Shown here one piece after another: positions 1 through 5,358 of a DNA stretch of 24,590 bases. The notes under the pieces are model-generated. The model ran no database searches and was not told the origin of the DNA. It saw only the letters and a program-made list of their open reading frames with translations. This DNA comes from a virus. The position numbers were made by a program, and so were the translations under genes. The DNA is taken from IMG/VR virus record IMGVR_UViG_3300013120_000096, positions 1 through 24,590 of that record. One strand, 5' to 3'. Position 1 is the first letter of the stretch. Each line of letters begins with the position of its first letter.

Positions 1-126
1 TGTATTGTCTTTCCAGTTTTTAGACTGTTTAAAAGCTTTTCTATATGAATCTATTTGACAATCTCCAAGGAATAAGTTTTTTGCAAACTCTTCTTCTTGT
101 TTATTTAGTTTGGTTTTGTCTGCCAT
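1..126 (-). CDS. terS: Terminase small subunit, N-terminal part (runs off left edge)
   Basis: The visible 42 codons begin MADKTKLNKQEEEFAKNL and continue with a Gly-Asp, a Tyr-Arg-Lys-Ala-Phe and an Asn-Trp stretch. This matches the opening of the Terminase_2 family, where a helix-turn-helix follows the pattern LxxKQexFaxxyl..aYrkA. In that family the protein recognises phage DNA and directs the large subunit to cut and package it. The ATG has a GAGGAGGTGAG ribosome site and lies shortly downstream of a very good promoter (147-175) that follows a terminator, so it opens a new transcription unit, presumably packaging and head genes to the left. The rest of the protein is outside the window, so domain completeness cannot be judged. 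Confidence 0.85.
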   Translation of the reverse strand, partial: MADKTKLNKQEEEFAKNLFLGDCQIDSYRKAFKQSKNWKDNT

Positions 127-146
127 TAGCTCACCTCCTCTACTTT

Positions 147-175
147 ATTATATCAAATAACCTATACATTGTAAA
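147..175 (-). promoter_or_regulatory. Promoter of the terminase operon
   Basis: On the minus strand TTTACA (175-170) and a perfect TATAAT (152-147) are separated by 17 bp, with TG one base before the -10 (extended -10). The -35 overlaps the U-tract of the preceding terminator. The terminase start codon is about 20 bases downstream of the -10. Confidence 0.8.
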
Positions 176-197
176 AAAGAGGGGTTTAATCCTCTTT
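172..197 (-). terminator. Intrinsic terminator before the terminase gene
   Basis: On the minus strand AAAGAGG and CCTCTTT form a 7-bp stem around an 8-nt loop, followed by a run of T. It overlaps the stop codon (186-188) of the interrupted small frame and closes the early operons. Confidence 0.8.
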
Positions 198-326
198 AAC
201 ATTCACACCTTCTACTTCTACATACCCTATACATACTCTATACTTTTCATTGCTGAACCTATTTATACTTCTTCCAGAGTCTTTCCCAGTTGCTATAAGT
301 CATGTTTGTGTCCGTTTTTCACACAT
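186..326 (-). pseudogene. Small ORF interrupted by an in-frame TGA (possible readthrough)
   Basis: An ATG at 326 overlaps the end of the upstream gene by 8 nt and gives MCEKRTQT, then TGA (302-300), then 37 more open codons in the same frame ending in TAA at 186. The downstream part has protein-like composition and ends in IGYVEVEGVNVKED just before the terminator. No start codon is available after the TGA in this frame, so the 37 codons can only be expressed by readthrough. The context is TGA followed by C, generally the leakiest context in bacteria. Either it is a recently broken gene, a readthrough gene, or a chance open frame. Function unknown. Confidence 0.4.
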
Positions 327-711
327 GATTCTCTTTCTCTTTCTTTACCCACATACAATTTAGAATAACATTCCCACCGTTCCTATCTCTTATAGATACA
401 GAATAGTCAGTCGATCCGCATAAATTTACTAGCCTTTCCATAGACTGCAATCTAAAATAATAAGGGGGTTCATCGACACCTATGTACTCAGTCCCATTCT
501 CTAAGCAATCCTTGTATGCTGTTAAGTAGTCTACAGGTTCTATAACTTCTTCAAAATTCATTGCACATATCCCACAAATATGATATGCATCTGTTAAACT
601 TTTGCCATCTTGATCTATCAAATGGCCTTCATTCACTTCCCACACGCGTCCCTGACTTTTATATTTTGAACCCTTGTTATAATTAGTTAAATCTATCTCT
701 GTTATTTTCAT
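319..711 (-). CDS. Hypothetical phage protein, 130 residues
   Basis: I do not recognise a family. The protein is acidic, with no signal peptide or membrane segment, and has a Cys-Gly-Ile-Cys pair near residue 46 (HICGICAMNFEEV) plus two later cysteines, so metal binding is possible. The N-terminus (MKITEIDLTNYNKGSKY) and the stretch after it look like a small beta-rich fold. The ATG follows GAGGTGATGAT, and an extended -10 promoter lies directly upstream (730-758), so it begins its own short unit. The only frame behind it before the terminator is the interrupted ORF at 186-326. Coding potential is convincing; function is not assignable. Confidence 0.8.
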   Translation of the reverse strand: MKITEIDLTNYNKGSKYKSQGRVWEVNEGHLIDQDGKSLTDAYHICGICAMNFEEVIEPVDYLTAYKDCLENGTEYIGVDEPPYYFRLQSMERLVNLCGSTDYSVSIRDRNGGNVILNCMWVKKEKENHV

Positions 712-729
712 ATCATCACCTCTTAATCT

Positions 730-758
730 ATTATACCATATTTTTATACATTCTGCAA
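730..758 (-). promoter_or_regulatory. Promoter upstream of the 130-residue protein
   Basis: A perfect TATAAT (735-730) is preceded by TGG (extended -10) and, 17 bp upstream, by TTGCAG (758-753), which matches the -35 consensus at only three positions. The strong extended -10 can make up for a weak -35. It lies in the 66-bp gap behind the 40-residue gene. Confidence 0.6.
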
Positions 759-777
759 CTTATAACCCTTGCAATTA

Positions 778-900
778 CTAGGTTTTAACCCACCTGCCAA
801 TCTGTTTAACATACTTAACACCATCACATATAATAACATTGAAGCCGTTTGATGATGCTTTGACCTTACCTGGTTTTCTTATTGTGCTAGAGTATTTCAT
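778..900 (-). CDS. Hypothetical small basic protein, 40 residues
   Basis: The frame begins MKYSSTIRKPGKVKASSNGF and ends IGRWVKT. It has a near-perfect ribosome site, AAGGAAGGAGGT five bases from the ATG, and its start overlaps the stop of the MazG-like gene (GTAATATG), the usual spacing in this operon. It is strongly basic, rich in Lys and Arg, with no membrane segment. No family is recognised; a small nucleic-acid-binding role would suit its charge but nothing proves it. The excellent ribosome site and tight packing are the main support. Confidence 0.65.
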   Translation of the reverse strand: MKYSSTIRKPGKVKASSNGFNVIICDGVKYVKQIGRWVKT

Positions 901-1232
901 ATTACCTCCTTCCTTAGTCGTTCATACTCTGTTACTTTATCTTTTGCATCTCTAGGTATCTTGTTTATGATGGACATAGTCCGATATACCTTATATTCTT
1001 TCTCTGCTTGCATTTCTTCTATACTGACACCCTTTTGCATAGCTAACCCCTCTAATACGTTTAAAAGGTCATTTGCTTCGTTTATTAGGTTTGTTAAATT
1101 TTCTGTTGTTGGATTCTTTGAGTATATTCCAAAAGCATCACATATTTCGTCTAGTTCTTCGTCAGCTTTCCGTATTTGGGCATCTCCGCCAAAGAAATTG
1201 GCTATTTTTAATTTATTTAGTGTGTTTTTCAT
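897..1232 (-). CDS. MazG-like all-alpha NTP pyrophosphohydrolase
   Basis: The 111-residue helical protein contains EELDE at residues 25-29 and EAND at 52-55, separated by 22 residues. This fits the EExxE(12-28)ExxD magnesium-binding signature of MazG and phage dUTPase/MazG-like enzymes, which hydrolyse NTPs or dNTPs to the monophosphate and pyrophosphate. Phages use such enzymes to shape nucleotide pools or lower ppGpp-type alarmones; the substrate cannot be told from sequence. I chose the ATG at 1232 because GGGAG lies seven bases upstream; a longer frame would begin at TTG 1253 without a good site. It sits behind the replication genes, as expected for a nucleotide-metabolism accessory. Confidence 0.65.
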   Translation of the reverse strand: MKNTLNKLKIANFFGGDAQIRKADEELDEICDAFGIYSKNPTTENLTNLINEANDLLNVLEGLAMQKGVSIEEMQAEKEYKVYRTMSIINKIPRDAKDKVTEYERLRKEVI

Positions 1233-1363
1233 TTGATTTCTCCCTTTTTTCAATAATTATGCATATTAACAATGCAACCTGTAATAAAATGGTTGTACCC
1301 ACGGCACCAGTCAAGTATATTAACCAAGTATAGATCTGTAATAAAAGTATGTATTTTTTCATG
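1213..1363 (-). pseudogene. Small membrane protein, apparently frameshifted
   Basis: The ATG at 1363 has a fine ribosome site (AAGGAG, six-base spacer). Read straight through, it gives only 37 residues, ending at 1250, with a hydrophobic start and an unlikely tail (DWCRGYNHF). If one base is skipped in the AAA at 1319-1322, the frame continues as LIYLTGAVGTTILLQVALL followed by a charged tail, a textbook small membrane protein of 49 residues ending at 1213 over the start of the MazG-like gene. So this is a frameshift mutation, a sequencing error, or a +1 recoding site. The neighbouring gene is also a small membrane protein. Confidence 0.45.
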
Positions 1364-1401
1364 TGTTACTCCTTTCACGATAAATTCGTTGTTTTATCTT
1401 A

Positions 1402-1629
1402 TTAAAATACTCCGAATAACTTTAAGATCCATCCAATGACCGCAATTGGGATTGTAACACTCCCCGCAAATATCCCAATAAACACGTCGCAAAAAGTTGG
1501 AATATCTTTGCCAAGCCATCCTAGGATATAGTCTGAAGACCATCCCGCTAATACTAGATATATCACAGGGATTAAGCATCCCACCATAACACTAAATAAC
1601 TCTATAACTACATTACCTATTTTTTTCAT
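1402..1629 (-). CDS. Small membrane protein, two or three helices
   Basis: The 75-residue product is dominated by hydrophobic segments: residues about 6-28 (VVIELFSVMVGCLIPVIYLV) and about 46-72 (FIGIFAGSVTIPIAVIGWIL), joined by a short segment with Lys and Asp. It has no recognised family. The start has GAAGGAGGAATT directly before the ATG. It sits between the hexapeptide-repeat protein and the MazG-like gene in the replication operon, not in the lysis cassette, so a holin role is unlikely; superinfection exclusion or membrane attachment of replication are possibilities only. A competing frame at 1394-1579 overlaps it in another phase and lacks a ribosome site. Confidence 0.65.
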   Translation of the reverse strand: MKKIGNVVIELFSVMVGCLIPVIYLVLAGWSSDYILGWLGKDIPTFCDVFIGIFAGSVTIPIAVIGWILKLFGVF

Positions 1630-1651
1630 AATTCCTCCTTCATATATTCCC

Positions 1652-1684
1652 TATTTCAGCAATATTTCAACAATATTTCAACAT
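1652..1684 (-). repeat. Three tandem 11-bp repeats at the end of the hexapeptide-repeat gene
   Basis: On the plus strand TATTTCAGCAA, TATTTCAACAA and TATTTCAACAT lie head to tail. The last copy runs into the final codons and stop of the hexapeptide-repeat gene. Eleven bp is about one helical turn and not a multiple of three, so the pattern is not driven by protein coding. Confidence 0.7.
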
Positions 1685-1965
1685 ACTTTAGCATCACCAT
1701 ATACCCTAGCATTATCATATACACAAGCATTATCCCATATCCAAGCATTATCATATACACAAGCATTACCAGATACTCTAGCATTATCGAATACTTTAGC
1801 ATTATCATACACCCAAGCATTACCATCTTGACTCAAGTTATTTTCATTTTCAATCCATCCACCTAGGTCACCTTTTCTTACGTCTTTGAAGTCTTTTAAC
1901 GCTTCAATTTGATATAAAGTCCTATTATAATGTTGCATTTTATTATCTGTTAATTTAAATTTCAT
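1678..1965 (-). CDS. Left-handed beta-helix (hexapeptide repeat) phage protein
   Basis: Residues 1-45 hold a conserved phage leader (YQIEALKDF followed by DVRKGDLGGWIENE). From about residue 48 come tandem six-residue turns of the type [VYWI][YFW]DNA[RKWC]V: GNAWVY, DNAKVF, DNARVS, GNACVY and so on. This is the isoleucine-patch pattern of a left-handed beta-helix as in hexapeptide transferases, but with no catalytic domain. Proteins of this design are common in phages; their function is unknown to me. At 95 residues it stops abruptly in YGDAKVC at a set of 11-bp repeats, so the C-terminal coils may have been lost. The repeats make the DNA look CRISPR-like. The ribosome site is AGGAGGAAATT. 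Confidence 0.7.
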   Translation of the reverse strand: MKFKLTDNKMQHYNRTLYQIEALKDFKDVRKGDLGGWIENENNLSQDGNAWVYDNAKVFDNARVSGNACVYDNAWIWDNACVYDNARVYGDAKVC

Positions 1966-1974
1966 AATTTCCTC

Positions 1975-2508
1975 CTATTGTCCTATACCATCAGTTAATT
2001 GTTTCATTCGTTCCTTAACTTCTAATTGTTCTCTCTTCATGCTGTTGGTTAATAGATTCTCTTTTGCTTCACGTTCAATATAATTTTTTGCTATTTTTAA
2101 AGCGTGTGCTCTATCTGCCATTATATTATCTGATAAACAAACATTTCTAAATCCACCTATAGCATTAACAGTACTTTGTGCAATCGGTGATAAACTATTA
2201 AACCCTTCTTCAAGTCTGTAAAATCCATAATATCTAATAGCCTTGTTTATCTCGTCATATACATCGCCTGGTTCTATTTTTTTTACATTTTTCAGTTCTG
2301 ATAGTATATGATTAAGATTAGCTATCGTTGGCACTTGGTATTGAAAAGTAGTTATCAATCTTTTAACAGCCGTTTGAAAGACCATTTCATCTTCACCTTT
2401 GAAAACATCCCACCACATTAACATTAGTTCTTCATCTTTGTGCGCTTGGAATTTTTCGAAAGATTTTGCTATTAGGTACATCGATTTCATTAATGTTTGT
2501 TTAGTCAT
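1975..2508 (-). CDS. Probable replicative helicase loader (SPP1 G39P-like)
   Basis: The 177-residue helical protein follows the replisome organizer directly (the ATG comes right after its TAA, with GGAGGATTAA as ribosome site). The N-terminal 90 residues have the look of phage helicase-loader/primosome accessory proteins: MTKQTLMKSMYLIAKSFEKF, then a WWDVFKGEDEMVFQTAVKRL segment, then a Pro-Thr-Ile-Ala-Asn-Leu element. The C-terminus is charged and helical (EREAKENLLTNSMKREQL). In SPP1-like systems this protein delivers the hexameric helicase to the initiator at the origin. No Walker motif is present, so it is not a DnaC-type ATPase. Assignment rests on position and weak similarity. Confidence 0.6.
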   Translation of the reverse strand: MTKQTLMKSMYLIAKSFEKFQAHKDEELMLMWWDVFKGEDEMVFQTAVKRLITTFQYQVPTIANLNHILSELKNVKKIEPGDVYDEINKAIRYYGFYRLEEGFNSLSPIAQSTVNAIGGFRNVCLSDNIMADRAHALKIAKNYIEREAKENLLTNSMKREQLEVKERMKQLTDGIGQ

Positions 2509-3288
2509 TTAATCCTCCATAGCCATAAAAGCTTTCATTGCTGATGTATCTACTTGGTTAACGCCGGTACTAGATTTACGATCTTTCGCATCGAATATAC
2601 CTTTCCAACTGTTCATAGTAGACTGGTTAAGTATTTCGATTTTATCATCTTCATTAGTCGCCATCTTATCAAGTTTAGTTAACATAAGTTTTAAAGCATG
2701 TTCAGTTAATTTTGCTTTTATTGATTTTCTCATATCAACAAATGACTCTATAGCTTCTATAAGATTAGGTGACTGTGTATAATTTAATATTATGTCTGAA
2801 AAAACTTGTTTTTGAGTAGGTTTTTTATCCTTAACCTTATCTATCCTAACCTTACCTAACCTATCCTTACCTAACCTAACCTGTGCGGACAATTGGTTGT
2901 CAATTGGTTGTCGTTCTGCTACCGTAGGTATTGCAAGGGTTTCGATTGATTCTGTATAAACTCCATTTTCTTTTAATGATATTTGCGCTTTTTCATCATG
3001 GTATAACGTTTCTTTCTTTCTATCCTTTCTAATCATATTGTGAATTAGCCAATGTTTTATAACTACTACACCTGATTCAAAGGTTAGTAAAAATCTTTTG
3101 CCAATCAATAATTTAAGTTCATCCTGACCACTACCGATCATACGACATATTTTCTTAGGGTTATTTACGAACCCTTCATCGTCTGCCCTCATAGCTAAAT
3201 GAAAATATAATGATTGTGTAGATAGTGGCATATCTAAAAATTCGTCACTGTCTATTATAGTCTTAGAAAACATTCTTCTTTCTGCCAT
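2509..3288 (-). CDS. Phage replisome organizer / replication initiator
   Basis: Residues 1-70 match the winged-helix N-terminus of Bacillota phage replication proteins: MAERRMFSKTIIDSDEFLDM, then LYFHLAMRADDEGFV, then NNPKKICRMIG and the IKHWLIHNMIRKDR strand/helix region. The middle (about 125-160) is low complexity, with the five-residue repeat RLGKD/RLGKV/RIDKV. The C-terminal part (about 160-240) is helical and ends with an ILNQSTMNSWKGIF element, the 'NQSxxxGWxGxF' motif of DnaD-like C-terminal domains. Such proteins bind repeats inside their own gene and recruit the helicase with its loader; both are seen here (repeats 2827-2911, loader next). The start follows GAGGGAGAAGTAA directly after the HTH gene. 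Confidence 0.85.
   Translation of the reverse strand: MAERRMFSKTIIDSDEFLDMPLSTQSLYFHLAMRADDEGFVNNPKKICRMIGSGQDELKLLIGKRFLLTFESGVVVIKHWLIHNMIRKDRKKETLYHDEKAQISLKENGVYTESIETLAIPTVAERQPIDNQLSAQVRLGKDRLGKVRIDKVKDKKPTQKQVFSDIILNYTQSPNLIEAIESFVDMRKSIKAKLTEHALKLMLTKLDKMATNEDDKIEILNQSTMNSWKGIFDAKDRKSSTGVNQVDTSAMKAFMAMED
2827..2911. repeat. Iteron-like repeats, putative replication origin
   Basis: Within the replisome organizer gene are about three 15-bp units (minus strand AGGTTAGGTAAGGAT, AGGTTAGGTAAGGTT, AGGATAGATAAGGTT). The exact 14-mer CCTTACCTAACCTA recurs on the plus strand at 2850 and 2865. Adjoining them is a perfect tandem 11-bp duplication, CAATTGGTTGT (2890-2900 and 2901-2911), not in register with codons. 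Origins inside the initiator gene are known for several Bacillota phages; use as an origin here is inferred. Confidence 0.6.
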
Positions 3289-3447
3289 TTACTTCTCCCT
3301 CTTGTTCTTTAACCATTCTTTAACTTCGTCCAGATCAAATCTCACATTTTTACCTACTTTAACATACGGCAATCCTTCTTTCATTAGCCTATCAATGGTA
3401 GGAACGCTTACAGCGTAATGCTCTGCTATTTGCTTCTTGTTTAACAT
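3289..3447 (-). CDS. Excisionase/MerR-type helix-turn-helix protein, 52 residues
   Basis: The frame reads MLNKKQIAEHYAVSVPTIDR, then LMKEGLPYVKVGKNVRFDL, then DEVKEWLKNK. This is the classic HTH_17 excisionase-family winged helix: helix-turn-helix (KKQIAEHYAVSVPTIDRLM), the wing (GLPYVKVGKNVRF) and the final DEVKEWL helix. It has AGGAGGTGAACAA before the ATG and is the first gene after promoter 3467-3496. No integrase is visible, so it more likely regulates transcription or assists replication than acts in excision. Its stop is immediately followed by the replisome organizer start, tying it to replication control, perhaps as an autoregulator of this operon. Confidence 0.85.
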   Translation of the reverse strand: MLNKKQIAEHYAVSVPTIDRLMKEGLPYVKVGKNVRFDLDEVKEWLKNKREK

Positions 3448-3466
3448 TTGTTCACCTCCTAGATAC

Positions 3467-3496
3467 ATCTTAACATATCATATCATATCATGTCAA
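3467..3496 (-). promoter_or_regulatory. Promoter of the replication operon with pentanucleotide-repeat spacer
   Basis: Perfect -35 TTGACA (3496-3491) and -10 TAAGAT (3472-3467) with TGT extension, separated by 18 bp. The spacer is a TGATA-type 5-bp direct repeat in three copies plus a part copy. Loss or gain of one unit would move the spacing to 13 or 23 bp. Confidence 0.7.
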
Positions 3497-3514
3497 CTAT
3501 ATTTATTACTTTTT

Positions 3515-3546
3515 TTAAAAAAATAAAAAGAGGGACACGCCCTCTA
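3515..3546 (-). terminator. Intrinsic terminator ending the Phd-led operon
   Basis: On the minus strand AGAGGG (3545-3540) pairs with CCCTCT (3534-3529) across a 5-nt loop, followed by TTTTTATTTTTTT. It directly precedes the replication promoter. Confidence 0.9.
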
Positions 3547-3561
3547 TAATTATTTAGCACC

Positions 3562-3732
3562 TCATACCTCACATGATTCCATACCACCAACAACTTTATA
3601 TCTACCGTTAACCTCTATTAATGATTTGCCTACCATTGGTATACCGTCAATTTTATCTGCTGTTATACCTAAACCTACGTTTGTTATAATGGTTCTTGCT
3701 CCATTAGGGTATTGTATAGCTAATATTTTCAT
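3562..3732 (-). CDS. Hypothetical protein, 56 residues
   Basis: The frame reads MKILAIQYPNGARTIITNVG, then LGITADKIDGIPMVGKSLIE and a VNGRYKVVGGMESCEV tail. It looks like a small beta-barrel type protein of alternating hydrophobic strands with Gly turns. No family is recognised. The start is excellent (TTAAGGAGGTACT then ATG) and it is the last gene before the terminator at 3515-3546. Its strands and Gly-Gly tail resemble small phage accessory proteins, but function is unknown. Confidence 0.75.
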   Translation of the reverse strand: MKILAIQYPNGARTIITNVGLGITADKIDGIPMVGKSLIEVNGRYKVVGGMESCEV

Positions 3733-3763
3733 AGTACCTCCTTAACCGCTTGCCATACCGCGT

Positions 3764-4057
3764 CTATAAGTTCTCCTCTAACAACCAATTTGAATTATAT
3801 ACAAATACTTCTATTACCCCTCTTCCTTTTTCGTCTACAAACTGATATACAGGCTCACCCCCTCCAAATTCTCCCGACGACTCTTCTGTTCCTCTAGGGT
3901 AGAATCTTACATATCCTGTTTCTATTATGTTATGAATAGAAACTTCGTCTTCCAATAACAGCTCATGCTTTATAGTTTCGATAAATTTATCTTTAGTAAT
4001 ATATTCTTTCTTTTTTCCGACACATGAACCGTCTGTAAATTTGATTAATCCTCTCAT
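3764..4057 (-). CDS. Hypothetical protein, 97 residues
   Basis: No known family is recognised. The product starts MRGLIKFTDGSCVGKKKEYI, has a charged helical middle (KFIETIKHELLLEDEVSIHN), a Gly-rich turn (EFGGGEPVYQF) and a hydrophobic C-terminus. No membrane segment or metal motif is seen. The ribosome site AAAGGAGTAGATAAC precedes the ATG. It lies in a run of small unknown genes behind the Phd-like gene, in the position where phages often carry host-takeover or anti-defence proteins; that is context only. Confidence 0.75.
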   Translation of the reverse strand: MRGLIKFTDGSCVGKKKEYITKDKFIETIKHELLLEDEVSIHNIIETGYVRFYPRGTEESSGEFGGGEPVYQFVDEKGRGVIEVFVYNSNWLLEENL

Positions 4058-4088
4058 GTTATCTACTCCTTTATCTATAGTTGTATTA

Positions 4089-4361
4089 CTACCATTTTTC
4101 TATTCTAAAACCTTTATCAATAAATTCTTGTGAAGGGTTGTTATAGTACATTGACGCTGTTGAAGTGTGTACGCTAAAATGTTCCGATAATTCTTTTAAG
4201 TTGTTAAATGCAATAATTTCTATATCATCTTTAAATAAATGATATTTACCACCCGGACTCTCTTCTCTTAAATCTACTTGCTCTGTAAATTCTGCGCAGC
4301 GTTCAAGTTTGTCGATGAGTTTAGTGAGCGCTGTTCTTCTTCTAAGTTGTTGTAATGTCAT
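4089..4361 (-). CDS. Hypothetical protein with C-terminal HTH-like (NUMOD1-like) repeat
   Basis: The first 40 residues are basic and helical (MTLQQLRRRTALTKLIDKLE). From about residue 40 comes a YHLFKDDIEIIAFNNLKELS segment, then EHFSVHTSTASMYY, then GFRIEKW. This arrangement (a strand pair, a short HTH, a final Gly-[FY]-xI-E strand) is the small DNA-binding module seen next to homing nucleases and alone in many phages, where it reads like 'YxxYKxxExxxxGTxxExAxxLGVxxxTI'. No nuclease is attached. The ATG follows AGGAGGTATGGATAA and is immediately behind the upstream stop. A DNA-binding or regulatory role is inferred. Confidence 0.65.
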   Translation of the reverse strand: MTLQQLRRRTALTKLIDKLERCAEFTEQVDLREESPGGKYHLFKDDIEIIAFNNLKELSEHFSVHTSTASMYYNNPSQEFIDKGFRIEKW

Positions 4362-4589
4362 TTATCCATACCTCCTATGCATTCTTAAAGCGCTTTCTTG
4401 CTTGTAACTGTTTTGAACATACACGCTTTTCATGCTATTATAATAGTTGTTTTTAAGTTGTTGAAATTCTTTATAATCGTCACATTCACTCCTGCACTTG
4501 CCATTGGTTTCTCTATGGTGCTTACATAGTGTTCCCTTGTAGCAAGGCGGGTTGTGTGATGGTGTGTAATTAAACTCTGATTTCATCAT
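4362..4589 (-). CDS. Small Cys/His-rich protein, 75 residues
   Basis: After MMKSEFNYTPSHNPP the protein has CYKGTLCKHH then NGKCRSECDDYKEF. This gives Cys at about 16, 22, 32 and 36 with a His pair between, a likely zinc knuckle. The remainder is polar and helical. The two adjacent ATG codons (4589 and 4586) sit behind GGGGGAAG, and the gene overlaps the upstream one by 20 bp. The segment C-x(5)-C-[KH]-x-H-x(4-6)-NGKC-x(3)-C resembles the shorter Cys-rich product at 5934-6089, suggesting paralogy. No family name is assigned; metal binding is inferred from residue spacing alone. Confidence 0.7.
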   Translation of the reverse strand: MMKSEFNYTPSHNPPCYKGTLCKHHRETNGKCRSECDDYKEFQQLKNNYYNSMKSVYVQNSYKQESALRMHRRYG

Positions 4590-4770
4590 CTTCCCCCTGC
4601 ATCCCTAACAATGTTTCTAATATGCTTAATACAATCTTTTGTCTGTCTGGTGATAACTTGTCTATTTGTTTTCTAATAGAATCACCACGTTTTAAATCGT
4701 TGTATCTATGCATTGACATGTTTACTGTTTCTTCTACTGGTTTACCGTTTGTTTTCTTCCAATTAGTCAT
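4570..4770 (-). CDS. Hypothetical protein, 66 residues
   Basis: The frame reads MTNWKKTNGKPVEETVNMSM then HRYNDLKRGDSIRKQIDKLS then a helix DRQKIVLSILETLL and an acidic tail. No known domain is recognised. Its ATG overlaps the preceding stop (ATGA), with AAAGGATAGG upstream, showing translational coupling in the Phd-led operon. The central helix and the leucine-rich segment suggest a small dimeric helical protein. Function unknown. Confidence 0.65.
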   Translation of the reverse strand: MTNWKKTNGKPVEETVNMSMHRYNDLKRGDSIRKQIDKLSPDRQKIVLSILETLLGMQGEDDEIRV

Positions 4771-5141
4771 TTACCTATCCTTTCTAATACGTCCCATATT
4801 TCCTCTATGTGCGTTTTACACTCTTCATGCGATACTTTGTCTAGGTCGATGTTAGTTTGTGTAACACGCTTAGAAATAACCGATATAGAATCTCTGTTTG
4901 TATTTGCTTCTATCCTCAGCTTTGATAACTCTATGTCTTGAAGCTTGTTTTCTAATGATTTGACTAATATAGTCCATTGTTGCATGACGTTAACCGCTTC
5001 TGATTCTTGTTTAAATACAGCCACCTCATGGTTTAATCTTTCGTATGCAATCCAGTTGTGAATACCTGTAATCAATAATGAAGTTGTAATTGTAATTAAT
5101 ATAATCATTCCCGCAGCTTGTAACTGGTGTTTAAGTTTCAT
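4767..5141 (-). CDS. Membrane-anchored coiled-coil protein, 124 residues
   Basis: Residues about 9-31 form one hydrophobic helix (AAGMIILITITTSLLITGI). The rest is a charged helical region (ERLNHEVAVFKQESEA onward) typical of a coiled coil, ending in HIEEIWDVLERIGK. The layout, N-terminal anchor plus long helical stalk, is shared with many small phage membrane proteins of unknown role; with few basic residues before the anchor its topology is not clear. It overlaps the end of the Phd-like gene, with AGGTGG as ribosome site. It is far from the lysis genes, so a spanin-like role is unlikely. Function unknown. Confidence 0.7.
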   Translation of the reverse strand: MKLKHQLQAAGMIILITITTSLLITGIHNWIAYERLNHEVAVFKQESEAVNVMQQWTILVKSLENKLQDIELSKLRIEANTNRDSISVISKRVTQTNIDLDKVSHEECKTHIEEIWDVLERIGK

Positions 5142-5268
5142 CTTGCACCACCTTTACCAATTTAGCTACAACCTTACCTTTGTGCGTGATTTCTACATCA
5201 CCTGTTCGATTTAATCTGTTTACAATGTTGTAGATGTTTGCTCTTAACTGTGTTATTGATATTTTCAT
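5131..5268 (-). CDS. Phd/YefM-like antitoxin-fold regulator, 45 residues, no toxin partner seen
   Basis: The sequence MKISITQLRANIYNIVNRLN, then RTGDVEITHKGKVVAKLVKV, follows the N-terminal Phd/YefM pattern: a short strand, the [ST]xxxLRxN helix, then two strands holding the ITxxGKxVAxLV motif. That domain dimerises and binds palindromic operators. The C-terminal toxin-binding tail of full antitoxins (usually 70-90 residues) is absent and no toxin-like gene follows. It is the first gene behind promoter 5316-5344, whose spacer holds a perfect 10-bp palindrome, so autoregulation of the operon is a natural inference. The ribosome site AGGAGGTGAC is excellent. Confidence 0.75.
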   Translation of the reverse strand: MKISITQLRANIYNIVNRLNRTGDVEITHKGKVVAKLVKVVQDET

Positions 5269-5315
5269 GTCACCTCCTATGTTTCTAATCCTTTCGTGTA
5301 CGTCCTTCTAAATAC

Positions 5316-5344
5316 ATAATACCACTTTATAAAGCGTACGTCAA
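5316..5344 (-). promoter_or_regulatory. Promoter of the Phd-led operon, with palindromic operator candidate
   Basis: On the minus strand TTGACG (5344-5339) and TATTAT (5321-5316) are 17 bp apart, with TGG before the -10. The spacer contains the perfect palindrome CTTTATAAAG. GACGTAC, overlapping the -35, recurs a little downstream of the -10. A repressor site in the spacer would block the polymerase. Confidence 0.8.
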
Positions 5345-5358
5345 GCATTATTTTGAAA

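Noticed and set aside
186-326. Alternative genetic code with TGA as Trp
   Set aside because: Other clear genes here end at TGA (RecU-like, the 56-residue protein, the short ComEA-like gene) and Trp is always TGG.
45-368. Plus-strand open frame of 107 codons near the left edge
   Set aside because: It lies opposite the terminase gene, the promoter and terminator, has no ribosome site and a composition of a shadow frame.
1394-1579. Alternative minus-strand frame overlapping the small membrane protein
   Set aside because: No ribosome site and mixed composition; the 1402-1629 frame has a strong site and membrane helices.
1690-1830. Short regular repeats that look like a CRISPR array
   Set aside because: The period is 18 bp and in codon register, encoding six-residue beta-helix turns; no spacers of normal length.
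3289-3447. Excisionase as evidence of a temperate phage
   Set aside because: No integrase, attachment site or CI-type repressor is visible in the window; the HTH fold alone is also used for regulation.
5131-5268. Complete toxin-antitoxin pair
   Set aside because: The product lacks a toxin-binding tail and the next gene is a membrane coiled-coil protein, not a RelE/Doc-type toxin.
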